The translations under genes and the position numbers were made by a program. This document shows, piece by piece, positions 1 through 5,611 of a DNA stretch of 6,309 bases (position 1 is its first letter; each line of letters opens with the position of its first letter). This stretch comes from JAPUME01 sp964605715 (GTDB lineage Bacteria; Acidobacteriota; Terriglobia; UBA7540; JAPUME01), in contig CAZSDV010000083.1 of NCBI GenBank assembly GCA_964605715.1, positions 1 through 6,309 on the forward strand. The letters are read 5' to 3'. The notes under the pieces are model-generated. The model searched no databases, was not told the origin of the DNA, and saw only the letters and a program-made list of their open reading frames with translations.

Positions 1-1
1 A

Positions 2-115
2 TGGGCCCCGGTATGCCTTCTCAGCACAAATACTTTCGTCGAAGCCGGAACGCCCCCTTTCGTTATTCAGGCTACTCTTGGTACAAAAGGATGTCAAGGT
101 GAGCAAGACATGTAG
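2..115 (+). pseudogene. Possible decayed tyrosine-recombinase C-terminal fragment
   Basis: Frame 2 is open from the window edge for 37 codons to a TAG at 113-115. It contains FVEAGTPPFVIQATLG, which resembles the region of phage-type tyrosine recombinases just after the R-H-T motif (EAG...xxVIQxLLGH). The usual LGH histidine is replaced (LGT) and no catalytic tyrosine follows before the stop, so any such gene would be broken. The location fits, since integrases often sit beside tRNA genes and a tRNA-Leu begins about 185 bp downstream. The likeness is short, rests on memory of the family, and could be chance. The other two forward frames over the same bases are also open and show nothing recognisable. 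Confidence 0.2.
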
Positions 116-128
116 GCCCTAACCTACA
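111..128. repeat. Small perfect inverted repeat
   Basis: TGTAGG (111-116) and CCTACA (123-128) are perfect inverted repeats around a 6-nt loop. The left arm overlaps the TAG that closes the open fragment at 2-115. No T-run follows on either strand, so it does not look like an intrinsic terminator. It could be a protein-binding palindrome or chance. Confidence 0.3.
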
Positions 129-219
129 AAAGTTTAACTGAAATGGAAGTAAATTAGGCTATAGCAGTGGAAGATTGTAAAGTCAGAAAGAACAGGTTCT
201 CACAGCAAACTATTGATCT

Positions 220-231
220 ACTTAAAATCCC
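220..231 (+). repeat. 12-bp copy of the tRNA-Leu anticodon arm (possible att remnant)
   Basis: ACTTAAAATCCC at 220-231 is identical and in direct orientation to 331-342, the anticodon loop and 3' stem of the tRNA-Leu(UAA) downstream. Identity stops on both sides. Many integrative elements use the anticodon arm of tRNA-Leu as their attachment core, so this may be a remnant att site. It lies on the 5' side of the tRNA and lacks the rest of a tRNA 3' half, which is not the textbook arrangement for a single insertion. Confidence 0.4.
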
Positions 232-299
232 CAGGGTAAATTCTGATAGACTGGAAAGATAACTCAGATCGTCAATCTCAGAGTTTTTAGATCCGATCA

Positions 300-384
300 G
301 CCCGGGTGGCGGAACTGGCAGACGCAAGGGACTTAAAATCCCTTGGCCCTTAGGGCCGTGTGGGTTCGACCCCCACCCCGGGCA
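300..384 (+). tRNA. tRNA-Leu (anticodon UAA)
   Basis: A complete class II tRNA folds here. The acceptor stem pairs GCCCGGG (300-306) with CCCGGGC (377-383), and the discriminator base is A384. The anticodon stem pairs AGGGA (327-331) with TCCCT (339-343), and the loop CTTAAAA carries anticodon TAA at 334-336, which reads UUA leucine codons (and UUG by wobble). A long variable arm GGCCC/GGGCC (345-349/353-357, loop TTA) is typical of tRNA-Leu. The T stem GTGGG/CCCAC (360-364/372-376) encloses TTCGACC. The 3' CCA is not encoded (CAG follows), so it must be added after transcription. A possible promoter pair lies at 213-242. Confidence 0.97.
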
Positions 385-439
385 CAGTTATCTTCATTTC
401 CACTGGCACTTAGCCCGTCAAGCGTTCCTTCCTCACGGG

Positions 440-468
440 TTGCATTTGAAATCATGTTGCGTTTTAAT
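440..468 (+). promoter_or_regulatory. Candidate sigma70-type promoter for the beta-propeller gene
   Basis: TTGCAT at 440-445 and TTTAAT at 463-468 are separated by 17 nt. The -10 differs from TATAAT at one base and the -35 matches TTGACA at three. Transcription would start near 475 and give a leader of about 65 nt before the ATG at 541. The promoter lies between the tRNA and the gene, which would make the gene independent of tRNA transcription. It rests on pattern matching only. Confidence 0.4.
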
Positions 469-540
469 ACGCCCTGTGTATTTGTGGCTGGGCATGACTC
501 GGTTACCGTCCACAGACAGAAGGAAGGAGCACCCATCGCA

Positions 541-1677
541 ATGGACCGTATCGTAAACTCCCTGATTTTTAGTTTTGTTATTTTGCTCGCAATCAGTTCT
601 AACGGAAAACTAGCTTATTCGCATGACCATAAAAATTTTGCTTCGCATTTAGAGATGACAGTGGGTTCCGCAGTTGTCGGCTCGCTTCCTGCTTCACCAT
701 CGGGAGTCAGCGGACAAGGGGCGATGAAGTTTAGGGTTGCCTACACGGCCGATCATCTGCCCGAGGAAGCTGTGCAGGTGCTGGTTTCTGCCCACGGGGG
801 TTTTGCAGTAGATCGGCGGGACAAAAAAGGGGAAATTTATTTCGCATTACCGGGTGCAGGCATCATACGAATCAGTGGGGATCTCAAGAAAACCCAGATC
901 CTAAAAACTCAACGGTCCGTAAAGGATACAAATCTTCACAACACGACCATTTGGTATGGTCCCCAAGGAACTCCTTATCTTAGCTTCCCCGCGAACAAGG
1001 TTGCCAAGGTGTTCACCACTACCTTAGGGGGGGATTTAGTCAATACACTAAACGCACCGAGGGTGACTGATGATTTTGATCATCCAACGGTCAACAGTTA
1101 TTTTTCTGGCGGAGGTGATTTTGTCCCAACGGATGTGGAGGAATTGGACGGACTTTTTTACGTGGCGACAGGGTATTCCGACCTTGATTTTGTTTTAACG
1201 GCTCGGCTTTTCAATTTTAATCCCCTGAAGGCAGCATGGAATAAGTTAGCGTTTGGAGGTCGGGGTGAAGGTCCTGGCCAGTTTGGGACCGGGCACGGTA
1301 TTACTGTTGCTTCAGAAGGAAAGCGATTAGCAATTTCCGACCGACCAAACTCACAGATTGACCGTTTCACGCGCTACGGACATTACCGCTCCACGGTGGA
1401 ACTCCCTAAGGGTTCTTTTCCTTGTGATATTGATTATTTAGGAAAGTACGGTATTGTTGGTTGCCTACTGGGGCCTGATCGAAGTAAGGGCGCTCCGATC
1501 TACATCCTTGAGGATGACAAAGTGGTTTCAACGATCATGCCCAAGGAAGACTTAGGTCTAGAGAATTTTAAGCATATCCACAACGCTGTGCTACATAAGA
1601 TTAAGGACAAGTTCTATATTATCGTGCAGGCGTGGAACCCGGGTGACTTCGCTATTCTGGAACAAGTCAGCGAATAG
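541..1677 (+). CDS. Secreted six-bladed beta-propeller protein with NHL-like repeats
   Basis: The 378-aa protein starts at ATG 541, chosen because GGAAGGAG (522-529) precedes it by 11 nt and a signal peptide begins directly at this Met. The open frame further upstream runs into the tRNA and is not credible. Residues 1-27 form a Sec-type signal (Asp-Arg, then hydrophobic LIFSFVILLAI, then AYS before HDH), so export is expected. The clearest repeat is residues 238-280, where FGGRGEGPGQF, HGITV and LAISDRPNSQIDRF match the NHL pattern of a glycine-rich turn followed by a strand like 'vADtgNnRIqvF'. A similar blade is at 82-114 (AHGGFAVD, GEIYFALPGAGIIRI). Less regular blade-like stretches lie at about 133-170, 197-223, 294-332 and 345-374, giving roughly six blades. 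Only two cysteines are present in the mature part (295, 308), which could pair. NHL propellers bind ligands or proteins or act as lyases. No catalytic signature is recognised, so the function is unknown. A hairpin terminator follows the stop. Confidence 0.85.
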   Translation: MDRIVNSLIFSFVILLAISSNGKLAYSHDHKNFASHLEMTVGSAVVGSLPASPSGVSGQGAMKFRVAYTADHLPEEAVQVLVSAHGGFAVDRRDKKGEIYFALPGAGIIRISGDLKKTQILKTQRSVKDTNLHNTTIWYGPQGTPYLSFPANKVAKVFTTTLGGDLVNTLNAPRVTDDFDHPTVNSYFSGGGDFVPTDVEELDGLFYVATGYSDLDFVLTARLFNFNPLKAAWNKLAFGGRGEGPGQFGTGHGITVASEGKRLAISDRPNSQIDRFTRYGHYRSTVELPKGSFPCDIDYLGKYGIVGCLLGPDRSKGAPIYILEDDKVVSTIMPKEDLGLENFKHIHNAVLHKIKDKFYIIVQAWNPGDFAILEQVSE

Positions 1678-1687
1678 ATGTTCAGTT

Positions 1688-1716
1688 CCGCACGTGGCAT
1701 GTGGGTGCGGTGTTTT
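1688..1716 (+). terminator. Weak intrinsic terminator after the beta-propeller gene
   Basis: CCGCAC (1688-1693) pairs perfectly with GTGCGG (1705-1710) around an 11-nt loop and is followed by TGTTTT. It lies 10 nt past the stop codon of the beta-propeller gene. The stem is GC-rich but short and the T-run is interrupted. On the opposite strand no T-run follows, so it would not stop transcription of the convergent isomerase gene. Confidence 0.5.
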
Positions 1717-1792
1717 CGTCCAGCGACCTGGAAGCTACCCGCATCATCCGCTGTCAATGTCCACACCGAAGCAGAACTAAAGAGCATAACGG

Positions 1793-1867
1793 TCAGGAAA
1801 GCAGTGCCTCTTTACAGTACTCCAAGCATTTTTTACCCTCCACTAGGGCGTCTGCACCCTCATATTC
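1793..1867 (-). pseudogene. Orphaned C-terminal tail of the isomerase, beyond an in-frame TAA
   Basis: Directly after the TAA that ends the isomerase frame (1870-1868 on the minus strand), the same frame stays open for 24 more codons to a TGA at 1795-1793. It encodes a tail beginning EYEGADALVEG and ending CLEYCKEALLS. This is the expected end of this sugar isomerase/epimerase family, whose members finish with an IEYEY-type motif, an acidic-glycine turn and a cysteine- and lysine-containing helix. With TAA replaced by a sense codon the protein would be 307 residues, a normal family length. The coding quality of the tail shows that the stop is recent, is read through, or is a sequencing error. 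Confidence 0.85.
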
Positions 1868-2716
1868 TTACTCGATGTTTGCGGGAATTTTGTATTGTTT
1901 ATCCCGGAGAAGAGCCAGCACCTCCTTGATGGGGGTGTCTCCCTGTCCAAATGGGACATTTTCCCCTTGATCTTTTTTCCGATCTTTGACATGGAGGGTC
2001 AAAATGTCATCGTGGTGCTTGTCGATGTAATCCACGGCGTCAAAGTTTGCGGCAGTAAAGTGTCCGATGTCTAGGTTTATGGCGATATATTCTGACATTC
2101 CACGCCGAGCGTTATCGAAGTCGGCTGGTGTGGCAAATTCATTTTCCACGATTTCTGAATGGTTGTGCATACCCACGCGCATTTTGTGTTTCTTAGCATA
2201 GGGGTCAATGCGCTTGGCAGTGCTAACATTCGAGGAGGCTGTGATAACTTTGGCTCCTAGTGCCTTTGCCATCTCGAATCCATGCTCAATTTCAATTTCC
2301 GAGAAGTCCTCGCGGAAGCTGTACATGAATGCATATACCTCTACCCCCACGTCGCGAAACTTGCTCCTCACAGCCTCCATTTCGTCGAGCGAAGCTGTCT
2401 CGTTCCATATTCGCTGTTGCTCACGCCGTGCAGCAGCACTTTCAGCTGCCACTAGATTTTTCGGTTTCAAATGACCTGAGTATAGCTCGCAAAGGCCGAT
2501 CTTCGCAGAAGCATAACCCTGGATAGCTTCTTCGAGTGGAAGGGTCCGGAAGCTGTAACTCTGGGCGCCAATTGCAACTCCACGGAAGGTTGAATTAATC
2601 ATTGGTGGAGCGACCGGAGTGTCAATTTGGGTTATACGTTCGCACGAAGGTAAGAGGGCTGCCCCCATGCCAGCTAGCGTAATTTGACCGAATTTACGGC
2701 GGTTGATTTTTGGCAT
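1868..2716 (-). CDS. Tat-signal sugar phosphate isomerase/epimerase-like TIM barrel, truncated by an in-frame stop
   Basis: The protein has 282 aa as read. It belongs to the xylose-isomerase-like TIM-barrel superfamily (AP endonuclease family 2), metal-dependent enzymes that isomerise or epimerise sugars or sugar derivatives; the exact substrate cannot be told. The ATG at 2716 is preferred over the one at 2722, since AAGGAG (2729-2724) is 7 nt from the former and 1 nt from the latter. The N-terminus carries a twin-arginine motif (NRRKFGQ, residues 5-11), a hydrophobic stretch and LPSC with Cys25, suggesting Tat export and possibly a lipid anchor. Barrel motifs in order are CELYSGH (76-82), MHNHSE (183-188), LDIGHF (215-220), LHVKDR (241-246), PFGQGD (255-260) and PANIE (278-282). 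The Asp, His and final Glu are candidate metal ligands. The TAA falls right after that last Glu and removes the terminal helix, so the product may be unstable. The gene is convergent with the beta-propeller gene and divergent from the AceE-like gene. Confidence 0.85.
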   Translation of the reverse strand: MPKINRRKFGQITLAGMGAALLPSCERITQIDTPVAPPMINSTFRGVAIGAQSYSFRTLPLEEAIQGYASAKIGLCELYSGHLKPKNLVAAESAAARREQQRIWNETASLDEMEAVRSKFRDVGVEVYAFMYSFREDFSEIEIEHGFEMAKALGAKVITASSNVSTAKRIDPYAKKHKMRVGMHNHSEIVENEFATPADFDNARRGMSEYIAINLDIGHFTAANFDAVDYIDKHHDDILTLHVKDRKKDQGENVPFGQGDTPIKEVLALLRDKQYKIPANIE

Positions 2717-2723
2717 ATTCATT

Positions 2724-2729
2724 CTCCTT
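2724..2729 (-). promoter_or_regulatory. Shine-Dalgarno site deciding the isomerase start
   Basis: On the minus strand AAGGAG is followed by 7 nt and then the ATG at 2716-2714. The other in-frame ATG, at 2722-2720, is only 1 nt away and too close to be used. This sets the protein to begin MPKINRRKF, with the twin-arginine pair at residues 6-7. Confidence 0.8.
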
Positions 2730-3073
2730 ATTATTTTTGGCGACCAAACTGACCGGCACTACTGCGGAAACAATGCCTAGCTTTTCTCCACCCTAGCAAA
2801 TCAGCTTAGAAAACCCTAGATCCATTTAGTTTAAACAGAAGTAAGGATACCTTTGCCTGGTGATCATGACAAGTTACTATTAAGTAGAAGGGCTAAGATT
2901 CGTGGACTAACTTGCAATATTAAAAATAAATTCATTCGCATCTGTCTCGTTAGTTATGTAAAGAATTATGTAAAATGCTATAAGTTGATCTGAGGGTTTT
3001 GCAGGTTTGGCTATCCACCTTAGATCATCGAAGAACTTGGGGAGCTTTATCCCAATTAAAACTAAATGCATGA

Positions 3074-3103
3074 TTGACTCCAAGATATAAATTCTATGGT
3101 AAT
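3074..3103 (+). promoter_or_regulatory. Candidate promoter for the AceE-like gene
   Basis: TTGACT at 3074-3079 matches the -35 consensus at five of six bases. The -10 is uncertain: GGTAAT at 3098-3103 has an 18-nt spacer and matches four of six, while TATGGT at 3095-3100 is spaced too closely at 15 nt. A start near 3110 would leave a short leader that still contains the Shine-Dalgarno site at 3120-3126 and the proposed ATT start at 3134, which fits initiation there. Confidence 0.3.
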
Positions 3104-3119
3104 TAGCCCTCAACTGCGT

Positions 3120-3126
3120 GGGAGGA
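3120..3126 (+). promoter_or_regulatory. Shine-Dalgarno site of the AceE-like gene
   Basis: GGGAGGA is a strong match to the anti-Shine-Dalgarno complement. Seven nt later comes ATT (3134-3136), in frame with the AceE-like protein. No ATG, GTG or TTG in that frame lies at a usable distance; the first, TTG at 3167, is 40 nt away. Confidence 0.7.
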
Positions 3127-3130
3127 AAAG

Positions 3131-3145
3131 GATATTAAAAATATC
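3131..3145 (+). repeat. Inverted repeat containing the proposed ATT start
   Basis: GATATT (3131-3136) and AATATC (3140-3145) are perfect inverted repeats around AAA. The proposed ATT start codon is the loop-side half of the left arm. In RNA this would be a weak six-pair AU-rich hairpin; as DNA it could be a small operator. In AT-rich sequence it may also be chance. Confidence 0.4.
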
Positions 3146-5515
3146 GTTGATTATGACTTAGGCATTTTGGAGAGCATCCAGGATCGAGTTCTCTGGCTTA
3201 GCGTGCAGATGATTCACTATGCTAATTCGATCCGTGAGAATCCAGATGATGGAAAGGTGGGTGGCCATCAGGCCAGCTCTGCGTCTGTTGTGAGCCTGAT
3301 GACCGCACTTTATTTTCATGCCCTACGATCAGGAGATCGAGTTTCAGTTAAGCCACATGCCTCTCCTGTTTATCATGCCATTCAGTTTTTGCTGGGAAAT
3401 TTGCCGGCGGAAAAACTCAGAGAGTTCCGAAGTTTTAGAGGTTTGCAAGCTTATCCCAGTCGGACGAAAGATATAGATGGAGTCGATATATCAACTGGGT
3501 CCGTAGGGCTTGGGGCAGTTGCACCAAACTTTGCAGCGCTTACACAAGAATTCATTCAAGACCATATTGGCAGTTCTGTTGCAGACCGGTTTATTGCCCT
3601 TGTAGGGGATGCTGAATTGGACGAAGGTAATGTATGGGAAGCTCTAGGGGAGGAGAATTTTCGGGAACTGAGCCAGGTTCTTTGGATCATTGACCTTAAT
3701 CGGCAGAGTCTAGATCGAGTAATTCCCAGTGGAAATGCTCAAAAGATCGAGGAAATGTTTCGTGTCAACGGATGGCATGTCTTAGAGTTAAAGTATGGTC
3801 GACGACTCGAAGAGATTTTTGCTCGACCTGGCGGCCAGGTGTTGCGCCGTCGGATCGATCTGATGAGCAATGATGAATATCAAAGTTTACTTCGCCTCGC
3901 CGACGGGAAGAAAATTAAAGAAAGACTTGCCCGTAATGAGGGGGGCCTTGATGGAACCCTACAAAAATTGTTTCAGGGGTTAGCTCCTGAAGAAATGAAG
4001 CCCTTGTTGTCTGACTTGGGTGGGCATGATTTGAAATTAATTCTGGAGGCATTGGAAGAAGCAGACCAAATTGATGACCGTCCTGTAGTCCTTGTGGCTT
4101 ATACGATCAAAGGATGGGGATTGCCCATAGCTGGCGACCCTCTAAATCATTCACAGTTATTAACACCCCAGTTAATGGATAAGCTCCAGCAAGATTTAAA
4201 TGTTCCTGAAGGAGAGGAATTTGGAGGGTTTCCCAATGATAGCCTGGAGGCTCGTTATATCCAGGCTCACGTCAAACGAGGGAAGTCGAGAGATCAGGAA
4301 GAGGGCACTCCAGGAGCCCTATTAAATCTTCAAATTCCAGAGACGCTAAATACCACCTACAAAGGGAATATTTCTACTCAGCAAGCCTTAGGTACACTTT
4401 TGATGGCCTGCAGTCGTATACCTGAAATCGCGGAGCGGATGGTGACTACATCGCCCGATGTAGCTATATCCACGAACCTGGGTGGTTGGATTAATAAGAT
4501 GGGGGTTTATGGTAGTAAGGAAATGACCAATTACTTTCGCGAAAACGATATCGGTTTAGTCCTCAATTGGGATCAGTCGCCACGTGGTCATCATGTGGAA
4601 TTGGGCATTTCCGAAAATAATTTTTTTCTGCTACTCAACATGTTGGGATTAGCACAAGAAATCAATGGGGAAACATTGCTACCTGTGGGAACTTTATACG
4701 ACCCGTTTGTTTGTCGTGGGTTGGATGCCCTTATCTATGCGGCCTACAGTGAATCAAAATTTATTTTTGCAGGGACCCCATCAGGAATTAGTCTCAGCAG
4801 GGAAGGTGGCGCCCACCAATCAGTTATTACTCCGTCTATTGGAATTGAGCTGCCCAACGTTATTTATTACGAACCTGCGTTCGCTCAGGAGCTAGAGTGG
4901 ATATTGTTGGCCGGGCTTAAGAACTTGTTGGATCGGAAAAAGGGGAAAATTATTTATTTGCGACTCTCCACACGAGCCGTTTCACAGGGGGTTTTCCCGA
5001 GTGACCGATTGGCAGACCAGGAAGGTACGCTGAGGTTCCGAAATGATGTTCTCGAGGGAGGGTATCGTATCATTGACCATCAGGGTAATTCCAGTTACAA
5101 GTCTGGCGAGAACACTGTTAACATCTTTACCTGTGGAGCGATGGTTTCTGATGCCATCAAGGCTAGCCGACAGCTACAAAAAGAAAATATTTTTGCCAAC
5201 GTGATCAATGTGACTAGCCCTGACCTGCTTTACCGAAGCTGGCAGCAAGCAAACAAGCTCAAAATGAAAGAATCAAATGTGGCTTCCTCCTTTCACCTCG
5301 AGCGTCTAATTCCTCCAGCAGAACATAAGGTACCTATTGTTACTGTCATGGATGGCCATTCCCACTCCCTCTCTTTCCTTGGAGGTGTTTTTGGCGCAAA
5401 AGCGATTGCCCTAGGGGTCGATGAATTTGGTCAATCGGGCAGTCGGAGCGAACTTTACGACCGATATGAAATCAGCACAGAAGCTATTGTTCGAGCTGCC
5501 AGGCAGTCTATCTAA
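3134..5515 (+). CDS. AceE/transketolase-like ThDP-dependent 2-oxoacid dehydrogenase E1, homodimeric type
   Basis: The protein has 793 aa from the proposed ATT start, or 782 from TTG 3167; residue numbers below count from the TTG. It resembles homodimeric pyruvate dehydrogenase E1, and more closely the shorter AceE-like group often named transketolase. These use thiamine diphosphate to decarboxylate a 2-oxoacid; the substrate is not settled here. Visible motifs are GGHQASS (32-38), KPHASP (62-67), the ThDP motif GDAELDE (147-153) ending in DLNRQSLDRV (176-185), TIKGWG (313-318), NHSQ (327-330), SPDV (429-432), ELGISENN with the catalytic Glu483, EGGAHQS (546-552), GHSHSLSFLGG (730-740) and FGQSGSR (754-760). 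This order gives the PP, Pyr and C-terminal transketolase domains. Compared with E. coli AceE about 70 N-terminal residues, including the E2-docking part, are absent. No E2 or E3 gene is in view. The ATT start is favoured by the Shine-Dalgarno site and because the preceding DYDLGIL looks like the family's N-terminus. The 89-nt gap to the next gene shows no terminator. Confidence 0.88.
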   Translation: MKNIVDYDLGILESIQDRVLWLSVQMIHYANSIRENPDDGKVGGHQASSASVVSLMTALYFHALRSGDRVSVKPHASPVYHAIQFLLGNLPAEKLREFRSFRGLQAYPSRTKDIDGVDISTGSVGLGAVAPNFAALTQEFIQDHIGSSVADRFIALVGDAELDEGNVWEALGEENFRELSQVLWIIDLNRQSLDRVIPSGNAQKIEEMFRVNGWHVLELKYGRRLEEIFARPGGQVLRRRIDLMSNDEYQSLLRLADGKKIKERLARNEGGLDGTLQKLFQGLAPEEMKPLLSDLGGHDLKLILEALEEADQIDDRPVVLVAYTIKGWGLPIAGDPLNHSQLLTPQLMDKLQQDLNVPEGEEFGGFPNDSLEARYIQAHVKRGKSRDQEEGTPGALLNLQIPETLNTTYKGNISTQQALGTLLMACSRIPEIAERMVTTSPDVAISTNLGGWINKMGVYGSKEMTNYFRENDIGLVLNWDQSPRGHHVELGISENNFFLLLNMLGLAQEINGETLLPVGTLYDPFVCRGLDALIYAAYSESKFIFAGTPSGISLSREGGAHQSVITPSIGIELPNVIYYEPAFAQELEWILLAGLKNLLDRKKGKIIYLRLSTRAVSQGVFPSDRLADQEGTLRFRNDVLEGGYRIIDHQGNSSYKSGENTVNIFTCGAMVSDAIKASRQLQKENIFANVINVTSPDLLYRSWQQANKLKMKESNVASSFHLERLIPPAEHKVPIVTVMDGHSHSLSFLGGVFGAKAIALGVDEFGQSGSRSELYDRYEISTEAIVRAARQSI

Positions 5516-5589
5516 TCCTGATATTGTTCTGATAAGGTTTTCTTTTCGTGTGGACTCTTTTTAGAAATTAGTAATATCTTACTTATTAT

Positions 5590-5597
5590 AAGGAGGG
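5590..5597 (+). promoter_or_regulatory. Strong Shine-Dalgarno site of the small gene
   Basis: AAGGAGGG is a near-ideal site. Seven nt later lies ATT (5605-5607), in frame with the 115-aa protein. The only conventional start in that frame near the N-terminus, GTG at 5647, is 49 nt away and has no Shine-Dalgarno sequence of its own. This places the start at ATT, unless the genome sequence has an error there. Confidence 0.75.
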
Positions 5598-5611
5598 AAA
5601 TTACATTTCCT
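5595..5611 (+). promoter_or_regulatory. Hairpin covering part of the Shine-Dalgarno site and the proposed ATT start
   Basis: GGGAAAT (5595-5601) can pair with ATTTCCT (5605-5611) around the loop TAC, giving seven pairs including one G-U. The left arm takes up the 3' end of the Shine-Dalgarno sequence and the right arm begins with the proposed ATT start. If it forms in the mRNA it would hide both, a plausible translational control. This is read from sequence only. Confidence 0.45.

Larger units (their letters stand above)
1..299. other. Intergenic region left of tRNA-Leu, no intact gene
   Basis: No start-to-stop reading frame here looks like a complete protein. All three forward frames close early, at TGA 100-102, TAG 113-115 and TAA 120-122. 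What can be seen is a possible recombinase remnant at 2-115, a small perfect hairpin at 111-128 (TGTAGG, 6-nt loop, CCTACA), and a 12-bp copy of the tRNA anticodon arm at 220-231. A weak promoter-like pair, TTGATC at 213-218 and TAAATT at 237-242 with an 18-nt spacer, could serve the tRNA, but the match is ordinary. The window may begin just inside the decayed end of a gene or element lying further left. Confidence 0.6.
2717..3133. other. AT-rich divergent intergenic region
   Basis: This stretch separates the divergently transcribed isomerase and AceE-like genes. It holds the isomerase Shine-Dalgarno site at its left end, and a possible promoter and the Shine-Dalgarno site of the AceE-like gene at its right end. 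A 68-codon minus-strand frame (2907-3113) lacks a ribosome binding site and recognisable content and is not credited. No riboswitch, RNA gene or long repeat was recognised between 2731 and 3073. Confidence 0.6.

Noticed and set aside
92..97. Minus-strand TTGACA as a -35 element
   Set aside because: The -10 at 17 nt (TAGCCT) matches poorly and no minus-strand gene follows within the window.
412..441. Hairpin AGCCCGT/ACGGGTT after the tRNA as a terminator
   Set aside because: The 16-nt loop is large, one pair is G-U and no T-run follows, so it is too weak to call.
333..536. Minus-strand 67-codon frame
   Set aside because: It runs antisense across the tRNA and the leader of the beta-propeller gene and shows no recognisable content.
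343..540. Upstream extension of the beta-propeller reading frame with an earlier start
   Set aside because: It begins inside the tRNA-Leu gene, has no ribosome binding site and puts the signal peptide 66 residues in. The ATG at 541 has a Shine-Dalgarno site and a direct signal peptide.
1678..1970. Two overlapping plus-strand frames of 83 and 89 codons
   Set aside because: They are antisense to the isomerase and its orphaned tail and overlap the hairpin terminator. The composition is not protein-like.
2717..2722. ATG at 2722 as the isomerase start
   Set aside because: It lies only 1 nt from the Shine-Dalgarno sequence. The ATG at 2716 has ideal spacing.
2907..3113. Minus-strand 68-codon frame in the divergent intergenic region
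   Set aside because: It needs a TTG start without a Shine-Dalgarno sequence, overlaps the candidate promoter of the AceE-like gene, and matches no family I recognise.
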